Below are positions 53,241 to 61,224 of a stretch of DNA of 61,224 nucleotides, piece after piece. A model generated the notes under the pieces. It made no database searches. It was not told the origin of the DNA and worked only from the letters and a program-made list of their open reading frames with translations. The stretch comes from an uncultured Actinomycetes bacterium (lineage in GTDB: Bacteria; Actinomycetota; Acidimicrobiia; Acidimicrobiales; Microtrichaceae): contig CAIYGQ010000026.1 of the NCBI GenBank assembly GCA_903925745.1, positions 1 to 61,224 of the forward strand. The letters run 5' to 3'. Within the stretch, counting starts at the first letter, position 1. The number at the start of each line of letters is the position of its first letter. A program made the translations under genes and the position numbers.

Positions 53241-54689
53241 ATGTCGACGGATCACTCCGCTGCGACGGCTCGACTGCTGGTCGATCCCGACGATCCGGTT
53301 GGCGCAGTGGACCGGCGGTTCCTGGGTGTCGGCGTCGATCTGGCGCAGGTGGCGGGCGCCAGATTCCGGGATCCGACGGGCGGCGGAACCGACGAGGCGG
53401 CAGCGACCGGTGGCAGCGCGCCGGTGGAGCCGTTCGACTTCGACTGACCCGAGCTCGTCGGTCGTCTCCGCGCCTTCGGACCCGGCTACCTCCGTCTCGG
53501 CGGCACGGAGTCGGACCAGATCGACTACGAGTGCTTCCGGGGCCCGCGTCGCTGGCCGTCGCTGCTCACCGAGGCGCAGTGGGACGCAGCGATGGACCTG
53601 GCTCACGCGTCGGGGTTCGAGGTGCTCTTCACCGTCAACGCCACGGATCGCCGCGCTGACGGCTCGTGGGACCCAGGGCCGGCGCGTGCCCTGCTGGGCC
53701 GTGCCGCCGAGCGCCGCGACCCGGTCGCCGGCTGGGCGCTCGGGAACGAGCCGAACTACTTCGTGGTGAACCACGGTGGGCCCGCCCCCGACCAGCTCGC
53801 CCGGGACACCCGGGTGTTCGCCGAGCTGGTCCACGAGCTCGCACCGGGTTCGTTGGTGCTCGGGCCCGCGGCCGCCTACTGGCCGACCCATGGGGAGATG
53901 CTGCCGGCGATGGAAGCCGTGCTCGCCGGGGCCGGCGACCAGCTCGACGTCGTGACCTGGCACTACTACCCGCAGCAGTCGGAGCGGTGCACCGTCCACC
54001 TCGTCCGAGCCAGCGCGGAACGCGCGTTGACCGATGCCTTCCTCGACGACGTCCACCGCCACCACGACACCGTCCGCCACCTGCGCGACCGGTACGCTCC
54101 CCAGGCGCAGGTCTGGCTCCAGGAGACCGGCAACGCCCAGTGCGGTGGCCAGCCAGGGCTGTCGGACACCGTGCGCGCCGGCTTCTGGTGGGTCAACGAG
54201 CTGGGTCGGGTCGCTCGCGACGGGTCCTCGGCGGTGGTCCGCTGGAACCTGTCCGGCGCCTCGTACGGGCTGCTCGCCGAACCCGACCTCGCACCCAACC
54301 CCGACTGGTGGCTCGGGGTGCTGTGGCGGCGCACCATGCCCGAGGTGGTGCTCGCCACCCGTGTGGTCGACGCCCGGGGCGACGACCTCTGCTCCTTCGA
54401 CGCGTTCGCCCACCGATCGGCCGATCGCCACCGGCTGGGCCTGACGATCGTGAACCGCCGGTCTGGCCCCGTGACGCTCGAGCTGGACGGTCCCGGCACG
54501 GACGCACCGTCGATCCGCGCCAGGACGCTCACCGCTCGCGACCTCTCCGACCGGGTCTGGCTGCTCGACGGAGTCGAGCTGCGACTCGAGGGCGACGGGA
54601 CCCTGCCCGATCTCGACGGCGTCGCGCTCGGATCATCGAGCCTCGCGGTCCCGCCGCCCTCGATCACCTTCGTCGCGATCGATCGGTGA
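53241..54689 (+). pseudogene. GH79-like glycoside hydrolase gene interrupted by an in-frame TGA
   Basis: The same frame runs from ATG 53241 to the stop at 54687-54689 and is broken only by TGA at 53445-53447 (codon 69). Both sides match one protein: before it RFLGVGVDLAQVAGARF and PFDFD, after it PELVGRLRAFGPGYLRLGGTESDQ, which are consecutive in heparanase/beta-glucuronidase family GH79. Acid/base E170 (GNEPNYF) and nucleophile E295 (LQETGNA) are intact downstream. One mutation, for example TGG to TGA, explains the break. A truncated product could start later only by losing the first barrel strands. It begins nine bases after the hotdog gene. Confidence 0.8.
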
Positions 54690-54713
54690 GCCCCACCCGG
54701 AATCGGGGAGCCC

Positions 54714-55106
54714 TCACTCGACGCCGAACACCTCCGCAGCGGCCTTCAGCGCCTCGTTGGCGACGGGGACGCCGGCGTAGATCGCGGTCTGCATGAGCAC
54801 CTCGGTGAGCTCCTCCTGGCTGATGCCCAGGTTGAGTGCGCCGCGCAGGTGGGCGCGCAGCTCGTCGGCCCGGCCGAGCGCAGCCAGCTGGGCGACGGTG
54901 GCCAGACTGCGGTCCCGCAGAGCGAGCCCGGGTCGGTCCCAGATCATCCCGAACGCGCTGGCGGCGACGTACCGGTAGAAGTCCGGTGCCAGCTTGGCCG
55001 CAGGGAACTGCCCGGTCGGTCCGGTGGCCGTCTGCGGCCAGAGCTGGGCCTGGATGGCCCGGCCCCGGGCCAGCAGCTCCTCATCGGGTGCGGTGTCCTC
55101 GGCCAT
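54714..55106 (-). CDS. Carboxymuconolactone decarboxylase family protein (PcaC-like)
   Basis: 130 residues, all-helical. ELRAHLRGALNLGISQEELTEVLMQTAIYAGVPVANEAL is the family core. There is no CxxC, so this is the PcaC branch, not an AhpD-type peroxidase. ATG 55106 has GAGGGG upstream. Last gene of the second thiolase-like/DUF35 operon, 17 bases after the thiolase-like gene. Confidence 0.88.
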   Translation of the reverse strand: MAEDTAPDEELLARGRAIQAQLWPQTATGPTGQFPAAKLAPDFYRYVAASAFGMIWDRPGLALRDRSLATVAQLAALGRADELRAHLRGALNLGISQEELTEVLMQTAIYAGVPVANEALKAAAEVFGVE

Positions 55107-55123
55107 GGGGTTCCCCTCTCGCG

Positions 55124-56278
55124 TCAGTCGGTCTCGAACAGGTTCACGGTGCAGACGCTGCCACCGCCGACGAGGTGAGCGAGTCCGCGCCGGGCCCCCT
55201 CGACCTGTCGGGCCCCGGCCTCGCCGCGAAGTTGGGTGACCACCTCGTGCACCATGGCCAAACCTGTCGGCCCACCGGGATGGCCCCGGGCGATCAGCCC
55301 GCCGTCGGTGTTGAACGGGATCCGTCCACCGAGGGTTGTGTCGCCGGCCTCGAGGAGCCGTTCGCCTTCGCCGTCGGGGCAGAACCCGAGGAGCTCGTAA
55401 TACTCGAGCTCCTCGTTGGCGAACGCGTCGTGGCACAGCGCCAGGTCCATGTCGTCGGGACCGAGGCCGGCCTCCTCGTAGGCCTGCAGTGCGGTCGTGC
55501 GGCTCATCGTGGCAGGCCCGACGACGGGGCCGAGGAAGGTGTGGCCGGGGGAGTAGGCCTCGCTCTGGAGCGCTGAGGCGATCGGCCGAACGACCCGCCG
55601 GTCGGGCTGGTGGCGGCGGACCCACTCCTCGCTGGCGACGATCGCGCAGGCGGCACCGTCATCGGCCGGGCACGCCATCATGGCGGTGAGCGGCTCGGCG
55701 ATCATCTGGCTGGCCAGCACCTCCTCGACGGTGATCACGTGGTCCGGCTGGCGATCGCTGTGGGGGTTGAGGGCTCCGTGGTTCCAGTTCTTGGCGGCGA
55801 TGCGAGCGAAGTGCTCGGGCGTGGTCGCGTAGTCGTGCATCCGGCGCTGGGCCCAGAGCGCGAAGTAGGCGGCGGGCAGGATGGTCTGGTCGAGCTGCTC
55901 CCGCCCGGGGCCGCGGCTCGCCGCGTTGGCCGCCATCTCGGTCATCTTGTCGAAGGCGATGGCCATGGCCACCTCGGCCCGGCCCGACGCCACGGCCCAC
56001 GCCGCTTCTCGGAAGGCGACCAGGCCCGTCGCCGACGCGTTCTCGATGTGGGTGACCGGGAGCCCGGTGAGGCCCAGCTCCTTCATGGCCTTGACGCCGA
56101 TCATGGCCGCCGGCTGGATGTAGCCCACGAAGGCCTCATCGACGTCGGCCAACGTGATGCCGGCATCACGCAGGGCGGCCAGCCCCGCTTCTCGGGCGAG
56201 GTGCGCGCCGCTGCGGTCGCGGTAGCGCCCGAACCGCGTCATCCCGACGCCGGCGACCGCCGCACCCTCGATCCTCAT
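55124..56278 (-). CDS. Thiolase-fold lipid-transfer/aldolase-type protein (Ltp2-like)
   Basis: 384 residues. SCP2-thiolase-like with IENASATGLVAFREAAWAVASG, where Ser replaces the nucleophilic Cys. CHDAFANEELEYYELLGF and GGLIARGHPGGPTGLAMVHEVVTQLRGEAG are retained. A Claisen thiolase needs the Cys, so a retro-aldolase or transfer role with the adjoining DUF35 protein is more likely. ATG 56278 overlaps the DUF35 stop by four bases. Confidence 0.85.
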   Translation of the reverse strand: MRIEGAAVAGVGMTRFGRYRDRSGAHLAREAGLAALRDAGITLADVDEAFVGYIQPAAMIGVKAMKELGLTGLPVTHIENASATGLVAFREAAWAVASGRAEVAMAIAFDKMTEMAANAASRGPGREQLDQTILPAAYFALWAQRRMHDYATTPEHFARIAAKNWNHGALNPHSDRQPDHVITVEEVLASQMIAEPLTAMMACPADDGAACAIVASEEWVRRHQPDRRVVRPIASALQSEAYSPGHTFLGPVVGPATMSRTTALQAYEEAGLGPDDMDLALCHDAFANEELEYYELLGFCPDGEGERLLEAGDTTLGGRIPFNTDGGLIARGHPGGPTGLAMVHEVVTQLRGEAGARQVEGARRGLAHLVGGGSVCTVNLFETD

Positions 56279-56694
56279 GGCTGCGATGCGGGGGCGAAGC
56301 GCATGATCACCACCTCGTTGCCGTCCTCGTCGGTGCGCAACGTCTCGAAGTCCAACACCAGGTCCATCCCGATCTCGAAGTCGTCCGGGCCACCCAGCAG
56401 CAGGGCCTGCACACGGGGGCCTTCGGGCAGATCCACCTGGCCGACGCCGTACGCCGTGACCTTCGCGTCCTTCTTGGCGAACAGCGGCACGTGCACATAG
56501 GTCCAGGTCCACAACGTCCCCGTGGGGCCGAGCTCGACGTCGTCGCAGCCCTCGGTCAGGCACTTCGCGCACACGTGGCGGCGGGGGAAGAAGTGCTCGC
56601 CGCACGCCGGGCAGCGACTCCCCAGGAGCCGGGGTGGCTCTGCCGGGTCGTCGGGCACCGTGAAGTAGCCCGGCTCGATCGCCACCCGCCCCAT
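56275..56694 (-). CDS. DUF35 OB-fold, Zn-ribbon protein
   Basis: 139 residues. Zinc ribbon CPAC...CAKC (about residues 28-45), then an OB fold with GTLWTWTYVHVPLF and VTAYGVGQVDLPEGPRVQALL. Partner of the adjoining thiolase-like protein. ATG 56694 shares one base with the previous stop. Confidence 0.9.
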   Translation of the reverse strand: MGRVAIEPGYFTVPDDPAEPPRLLGSRCPACGEHFFPRRHVCAKCLTEGCDDVELGPTGTLWTWTYVHVPLFAKKDAKVTAYGVGQVDLPEGPRVQALLLGGPDDFEIGMDLVLDFETLRTDEDGNEVVIMRFAPASQP

Positions 56695-57620
56695 CAGCGG
56701 TCCTCCTCGTCGCTTCGTTCAGGCCCCAGGCGCAACGGGCGACCCGAACGGGCCTCCGCCGCCACCACCAGGTCGCTCCAGTCGCGACTACCCATGCCAC
56801 GTGCCACCGCATCGCCCAGCACGTCGGCCAGCGCGGCGGCGATCGGCGCCGGTACGTCCGAGGCCGCCGCCACCTCGCCCATCAGGCGGGCGTCCTTGGC
56901 GGCCAGCTCGAGAGCGAACTGCACCGGCCGGTTCCGGGTGTCGATGCCGTCGACCACCCGGTCGATGTAGAAGTTCGACGCGCCGCCGGTGCGGACCACC
57001 TCGACGGCGGTGCGCAGGTCGATGCCGGCGGCTGTGGCCAACGACAGCGCCTCGAGCGAGCTCCAGGTGCTGGCGAAGGCGAGGAGGCTGTTCACCAGCT
57101 TCATGGTGGTACCCGACCCGACCGGACCCAGCCGGAAGGTGGCGCGACCGAGGCGGTCGAGCACCGGCGTCACCCGGGCCACCGCGTCATCGTCGCCACC
57201 CACCATGAAGACCAGCGAGCGGTTCTGCGCCCCCACCGCTCCACCGGTCAGGGGAGCCTCCACGAAGTGGTGGCCGGTCGCAGCGAGTTCTTCGGCGAGT
57301 CGCCGGTTTCCATCGGGGAGGTTGGTGGAGAGATCCACCAACACGGCCCCGGCCGGCGCTGCCGCCGCCCACTCGGCGGCGACAGCGTCCACCACAGCAG
57401 GGGTGGGAAGCGAGGTGATGGTGACCTCGGCGACGGCGGCGAGGTCGGCGACCGAGACCGTCGGCCGCGCATCGACGATCGCGCGAACCCGCTGCGGGTC
57501 GGCATCGAAGACGAACGGTGTCAGGCCGTCCGCGGCGAGGTTGGCGGCGATGGCGCCGCCGATGTTGCCCAGCCCCACCACCCCGACGGAGGGAGTGGCG
57601 CCGGGGGACTGGTCGGTCAC
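56694..57620 (-). CDS. 3-hydroxyisobutyrate dehydrogenase family (NAD-binding 2/11)
   Basis: 308 residues. Rossmann motif GVVGLGNIGGAIAANLA, substrate segment APLTGGAVGAQN and catalytic K174 (GSGTTMKLVNSLL). The all-alpha C-terminal domain is complete. Oxidises a beta-hydroxyacid. GTG 57620 overlaps the amidohydrolase stop by four bases. Confidence 0.9.
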   Translation of the reverse strand: MTDQSPGATPSVGVVGLGNIGGAIAANLAADGLTPFVFDADPQRVRAIVDARPTVSVADLAAVAEVTITSLPTPAVVDAVAAEWAAAAPAGAVLVDLSTNLPDGNRRLAEELAATGHHFVEAPLTGGAVGAQNRSLVFMVGGDDDAVARVTPVLDRLGRATFRLGPVGSGTTMKLVNSLLAFASTWSSLEALSLATAAGIDLRTAVEVVRTGGASNFYIDRVVDGIDTRNRPVQFALELAAKDARLMGEVAAASDVPAPIAAALADVLGDAVARGMGSRDWSDLVVAAEARSGRPLRLGPERSDEEDR

Positions 57621-58831
57621 GATGTGATGCCGAGGAACTCGCGCACGTTGTCGTGCATGACCGCCCTGGTCTCGGCCTCGTCGAACTCGGGGATGTCCTT
57701 GACGAAAGCACAGGGGTCGGCGAGGCCCTCGGTGTGTGGGAAGTCCGAGCCGAACATCAGCCGTTCGATGCCCACCGCGTCCCGCAGTCGAGACATGTCG
57801 TCCTCGTAGTAGGGCGAGATCCACACCTGGCGGCGGAACTGTTCGACCGGGTGCTCGTCGAAGGCGAAGGGCATCTTGCCGTACGCGTCCGAGAGGTTGC
57901 GCAGCAGGTCGGGAACCCACATGGCCCCGTTCTCGATCGACGCGACCCGCAGCGCCGGGAACCTGGACAACAGACCGTGGCACACCATGGCGGCCAGGGT
58001 GTCGGAGATGCCGCGGTCGGCGAAGGCGACCAACGGGAACGATGCGTGCTTGAAGCCCTCGAAGCCACCGCCACCACCGCGGCCCGGATCCGTGTTGCGC
58101 CAGAAGCGTCCGTAGTGGCTGACGCCGCTGAGCCCGGCGTGCAGCACCATGGGCACGCCGGCCTCGGCGATCAGTCCCCAGACCCGGTCGAACCTGGGGT
58201 GCGCCGGTGAGACGTAGCCGTCGTCGCCGTCGGGCACCGGACCGGGGATCGTGACCAGCACCCGGGCGCCCAGGTCGATGACGCGCTCGACCTCGGCCTC
58301 GGCCAGGTCGGCGTCGGCGAGCGTGATCATCGGAGCGGCGTACAGCCGGCCGTCGCCTCGGTCGAAGCCCCAGTCCTCGTCCAGCCAGGTGTTGAAGGCG
58401 CTGAAGGCGGCGTGCAGCGCCGGGAGGTCGCGGCGCAGCGCCTCCTGCATCCCGACGCCCAGCGTCGGGAACAACAGGGCACCGGACAGGCCCTGTTCGT
58501 CGAGCTGTCGCACCCGAGCGGCCCGGTCCCGGTACTCGGGGTGCTCGCTGATCGGGTCGAGCTCGCCGAACATCGTCTTCAGGTCGAGGCCCTCGGTGTT
58601 CCGACCCCGGAAGTAGTCCTCCAGGCTGCCGGGCGCGGCGATCGGGTCGAAGGTCGGATTGGGGATGAACTTGTTGACCTTGCCGCCGACGAGCAGCCGC
58701 TGCTTGCCGCCGACCTCGGCCCACTGCATGCAGCGCTTCGCCATCTTCGGGTCGATGTGACGGGTGAACGCATCGGTGGCCTCGTAGTAGTGGTGGTCGG
58801 CGTCGAAGGGCTGGAAACCGAGTTCGCTCAT
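57617..58831 (-). CDS. Amidohydrolase_2 family metal-dependent hydrolase
   Basis: 404 residues, close paralogue of the protein at 21399: FQPFDADHHYYEATDAFTRHIDP, NKFIPNPTFDPIAAPGSLEDYF, RQLDEQGLSGALLFPTLG, PMVLHAGLSG, LRVASIENGAMW and MFGSDFPHTEGLADP appear in the same order. First gene of the second thiolase-like/DUF35 operon. ATG 58831 is six bases after TAGGCT on the minus strand, so it is probably leaderless. Confidence 0.87.
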   Translation of the reverse strand: MSELGFQPFDADHHYYEATDAFTRHIDPKMAKRCMQWAEVGGKQRLLVGGKVNKFIPNPTFDPIAAPGSLEDYFRGRNTEGLDLKTMFGELDPISEHPEYRDRAARVRQLDEQGLSGALLFPTLGVGMQEALRRDLPALHAAFSAFNTWLDEDWGFDRGDGRLYAAPMITLADADLAEAEVERVIDLGARVLVTIPGPVPDGDDGYVSPAHPRFDRVWGLIAEAGVPMVLHAGLSGVSHYGRFWRNTDPGRGGGGGFEGFKHASFPLVAFADRGISDTLAAMVCHGLLSRFPALRVASIENGAMWVPDLLRNLSDAYGKMPFAFDEHPVEQFRRQVWISPYYEDDMSRLRDAVGIERLMFGSDFPHTEGLADPCAFVKDIPEFDEAETRAVMHDNVREFLGITS

Positions 58832-58837
58832 GTGGAC

Positions 58838-58874
58838 AGCCTACGCCGCATCTAACGCTCGTGTCAGCTAGCGT
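58838..58874. promoter_or_regulatory. Divergent leaderless promoters around shared operator (copy i)
   Basis: Minus strand: TAGGCT (58843-58838), six bases before ATG 58831. Plus strand: TAGCGT (58869-58874), seven bases before ATG 58882. The operator TAAC-gctcgt-GTCA (58853-58866) sits between the two -10 elements and could repress both. Confidence 0.7.
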
Positions 58875-58881
58875 CCGGAGC

Positions 58882-59748
58882 ATGGTCGACGTGGACGTCA
58901 TCGATGCCTGGGTGAACATCTTCCCGGAGGCCTTCGCCTCCCGGTGGGCGGCGAAGGACGAGCAGCAGGGCGTCCTGCAGATGTTCGGCCCGGACCTGGC
59001 CAAGGGGCCGACCGTCGAGGGTCTCGTCGAGGCGATGGACCAGGCCGGGATCTCCACGGGCGTGTTGACCGCCGGTCTCAGCGACCCTGAGCGGGCGCAC
59101 CGGCGGGGCGGCTACGCGGCGGAGGACTTCCTGGCGATCGCAGAGGAGCACCCGGGGCGCTTCCTCGTCTCGGCCGCTGTCGACAAGGCGTCGAAGCCCT
59201 CGATGAACGTGCGGCGCCTGCGTGAGCTGGCACAGCATCCCGCGTTCGTGCTGGCCCGCGTCACGCCGCTGGTGGAGCAGTTCGACCTGAACCACCGGCT
59301 GTACTACCCCGTGTACGCGACAGCGGAGGAGCTCGGCCTGCCGATGTCGATCAACGTCGGCATCCCGGGGCCCCAGGTGCGCTCACGCTGTCAGGACCCG
59401 GTCCTGCTCGAGGACGTGCTCATCGACTTCCCGGGCCTGACCGTGATCGGCGCCCACATGGGTCACCCCTACGAGGCCCTTCTCATCCAGTACATGCTCA
59501 AGTGGCCCCAGCTGCACCTGATGACCTCGGCCTACCTCGCAACCTACATGGAGCCGGCGATGGTGAAGTTCATGGACTCCTCCCGCGGTCGTGGTCGGCT
59601 GCTGTTCGCCTCAGACCACCCGGTGATCCCGGCGAAGAAGGCGCTCGACGCCGCCCGGGAGCTGCCCCTGTCGGAGGAAGGCATGGCCGAGTACCTCGGC
59701 GGCGCCGCGGCGCGCCTGTTCGGGTCCGGCGACGCGGCCGGGAGCTGA
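58882..59748 (+). CDS. Amidohydrolase_2 family protein with altered metal-site N-terminus
   Basis: 288 residues. The usual IDxHxH start reads VIDAWVNIFPE, so neither His is present. TVIGAHMGHPYE and RLLFASDHPVIPAKKAL still keep a His and the distal Asp. It may bind metal differently or be catalytically changed. ATG 58882 is fixed by the leaderless -10 seven bases upstream. A ligase gene follows after three bases. Confidence 0.8.
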   Translation: MVDVDVIDAWVNIFPEAFASRWAAKDEQQGVLQMFGPDLAKGPTVEGLVEAMDQAGISTGVLTAGLSDPERAHRRGGYAAEDFLAIAEEHPGRFLVSAAVDKASKPSMNVRRLRELAQHPAFVLARVTPLVEQFDLNHRLYYPVYATAEELGLPMSINVGIPGPQVRSRCQDPVLLEDVLIDFPGLTVIGAHMGHPYEALLIQYMLKWPQLHLMTSAYLATYMEPAMVKFMDSSRGRGRLLFASDHPVIPAKKALDAARELPLSEEGMAEYLGGAAARLFGSGDAAGS

Positions 59749-59751
59749 GCC

Positions 59752-61224
59752 GTGCCGATCCACGAGGCCGGCGAGCACCTCGCCGCCCGCGCGGCGGCCA
59801 CCCCGCAGCGCCCCGCGGTCGTGATGGCGCCGAGTGGGACGCTGCGCACCTACGCAGAGCTCGACGACTCGGCGGTCCGCCTGGCGCGGCTGCTGCGTGA
59901 GCGGGGCCTGCGCACCGGGGACCACCTCGCCGTGCTGGTGGACAACGAGCCCGCGTTCTTCGACGTCGTGTGGGCCGCGATGTACGCAGGGTTGTACGTC
60001 ACTCCGGTCAACTGGCACCTGACCCCCGCCGAGGCCGGCTACATCATCGGGGACTGCGATGCGTCGGCCCTGGTCGTCTCTGCCAGGCTCGCGGAGGTGG
60101 TCGCCGCGATGGACCCCGCCGACCTCGACGGGGTCGACGTGCGACTCGTCGTCGGTGGTGGGTTCGACGGGTTCGAGCGCCTCGAGGACCTGCTCGAGCG
60201 CACCCCTCCGGGTGAGGTGCCCGACGAGCACGACGGCGGTTGGATGTTCTACTCCTCGGGCACCACGGGACGACCCAAGGGCATCCTGCCGCCGATGTCG
60301 CCCGCCCCGTTGGGGGCTCCGTCGTTCCTGACCAGGATGCTCACCGGCCTGTTCGGCTTCGACGCCAACACCGTGTACCTGAGCCCGGCGCCGATCTACC
60401 ATGCCGCGCCCGCCGGCTGGACGGTCGGCACCCAACGGTTGGGCGGGACCGCGGTCGTCATGGAGCGCTTCGATCCCCTCGAGCTGCTCGCCGCGATCGA
60501 GCGCCACCGCGTGACCCACGTGCAGTTGGTCCCCACCCACATGATCCGGCTGCTCGAGGTGCCCGAGCGGGAACGCCAGCGGTTCGACCTGGGCTCGCTG
60601 CAACGGGTCATCCACGCCGCTGCGCCGTGCCCGGTGGAGGTCAAGCGCCGGTTCATCGAGTGGGTGGGACCGATCGTGCACGAGTTCTACAGCGGGTCCG
60701 AGGGTGCGGGCTTCTGCTACATCGGGCCCGAGGAATGGCTCGCCCACCCCGGTTCGGTCGGGCGGTCGATGAGCGGCGCGATCCACATCCTCGACGCCGA
60801 CGGGCAGGAGCTCGCCGTCGGTGAGGAGGGTGAGGTGTGGTTCGAGACGAACCGGCCCTTCGAGTACCACAAGGACCCCGACAAGACCGCCTCGGTGTGG
60901 GACGACCGCGGCTGGAGCTGGATGGGCGACATCGGCCGCGTCGACGAGGACGGGTACCTGTACCTGACCGACCGGGCGAGCCACATGATCATCAGCGGCG
61001 GGGTCAACATCTACCCCCGCGAGGCCGAGGACGTGCTGATCCTGCATCCGGCGGTGGCCGACGTGGGGGTGGTCGGCGTGCCCGACCCCGACATGGGGGA
61101 GCGGGTCTGCGCGTTCGTGCAGCTCGCGCCGGACGCCACGTTGCGCGCCGACGACGTCGGTGCCGCCGAGCTGCTCGAGTGGTGCAGGGGGCAGCTCAGC
61201 CACTTCAAGGGCCCCCGCGAGGTC
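59752..61224 (+). CDS. AMP-dependent acyl-CoA synthetase/ligase (3' end outside window)
   Basis: Open from GTG 59752 to the last base, 491 codons, with no stop. Phosphate loop MFYSSGTTGRPKGILP, YSGSEGAGF in place of YGxTE, WSWMGDIGRVDEDGYLYLTDR and GGVNIYPREAEDVL. The C-terminal catalytic Lys is beyond the window edge. GTG is three bases after the amidohydrolase stop. Confidence 0.92.
   Translation, partial: MPIHEAGEHLAARAAATPQRPAVVMAPSGTLRTYAELDDSAVRLARLLRERGLRTGDHLAVLVDNEPAFFDVVWAAMYAGLYVTPVNWHLTPAEAGYIIGDCDASALVVSARLAEVVAAMDPADLDGVDVRLVVGGGFDGFERLEDLLERTPPGEVPDEHDGGWMFYSSGTTGRPKGILPPMSPAPLGAPSFLTRMLTGLFGFDANTVYLSPAPIYHAAPAGWTVGTQRLGGTAVVMERFDPLELLAAIERHRVTHVQLVPTHMIRLLEVPERERQRFDLGSLQRVIHAAAPCPVEVKRRFIEWVGPIVHEFYSGSEGAGFCYIGPEEWLAHPGSVGRSMSGAIHILDADGQELAVGEEGEVWFETNRPFEYHKDPDKTASVWDDRGWSWMGDIGRVDEDGYLYLTDRASHMIISGGVNIYPREAEDVLILHPAVADVGVVGVPDPDMGERVCAFVQLAPDATLRADDVGAAELLEWCRGQLSHFKGPREV

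Noticed and set aside
53445-53447. TGA as a selenocysteine codon
   Set aside because: GH79 enzymes have no known selenocysteine there, no convincing stem-loop follows the TGA, and no selenocysteine machinery is in view. A nonsense mutation is simpler.
54697-54708. Hairpin CCCG-GAAT-CGGG as a terminator after the GH79 gene
   Set aside because: Only four pairs and no T-run.
54714-55106. AhpD-type peroxidase
   Set aside because: No CxxC motif; fits the PcaC branch.

Overview
The window is a GC-rich, gene-dense bacterial chromosome segment. Many genes start with GTG, stop and start codons often overlap by 1-4 bases, and there is a DUF222/HNH nuclease gene alongside many acyl-CoA dehydrogenases, cytochromes P450 and AMP-dependent acyl-CoA ligases. 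This points to Actinomycetota, plausibly an Acidimicrobiia-like or mycobacteria-like lipid degrader. The lineage is inferred from gene content and base composition only. I saw no tRNA, rRNA, CRISPR array, insertion sequence, transposase or transporter.

Layout. 1-4.3 kb: the end of a Thr/Pro-repeat surface-type protein, a 424-base gap ending in a promoter with a LexA-type SOS box, the DUF222/HNH nuclease, a CmcJ/NvfI-like protein and a six-helix membrane protein. 4.3-13.1 kb: crotonase; phytanoyl-CoA dioxygenase/P450/ferredoxin operon; SDR and AcuI/YhdH-type reductase; amidohydrolase; a CaiB-like and a crotonase-like protein that both look rearranged. 13.1-28.4 kb: crotonase/ALDH/CoA-transferase operon; SDR plus three acyl-CoA dehydrogenases; amidohydrolase plus acyl-CoA dehydrogenase; phosphotransferase; ligase/P450/small-protein operon. 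28.4-41 kb: a seven-gene leftward operon (amidohydrolase, DUF35, thiolase-like, ligase, TesB, DUF2889, thioesterase) divergent from a tandem-TetR regulator followed by two acyl-CoA dehydrogenases, an LLM oxidoreductase and an SDR, with a VOC protein after a 46-base gap. 41-61.2 kb: ligase plus a single-chain double acyl-CoA dehydrogenase; two SDRs; amidohydrolase/BVMO/SDR/amidohydrolase operon; double-hotdog protein and a GH79 gene broken by an in-frame TGA; a second thiolase-like/DUF35 operon; amidohydrolase; and a ligase running off the right edge.

How the genes fit together. The set supports activation (ligases, CaiB), alpha,beta-dehydrogenation (acyl-CoA dehydrogenases), hydration (crotonases, hotdog protein), oxidation (SDRs) and cleavage (Cys-less thiolase-like/DUF35 pairs, which resemble Ltp2-type retro-aldolases) of an acyl-CoA, with P450, BVMO, PhyH and LLM enzymes for oxygenation. 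A steroid- or terpenoid-like side chain is the best guess, but no ring-degradation gene is present to confirm the substrate.

The most striking signal is regulatory. Nine copies of a pseudo-palindrome, T(A/G)AC-N6-GTCA, lie in eight promoter regions that feed most of the catabolic operons. Several are fused to a -10 hexamer (CTAnnnTGAC-N6-GTYA). One copy lies between the tandem-TetR (Mce3R-like) gene and its divergent operon. I infer a local regulon controlled by that repressor.
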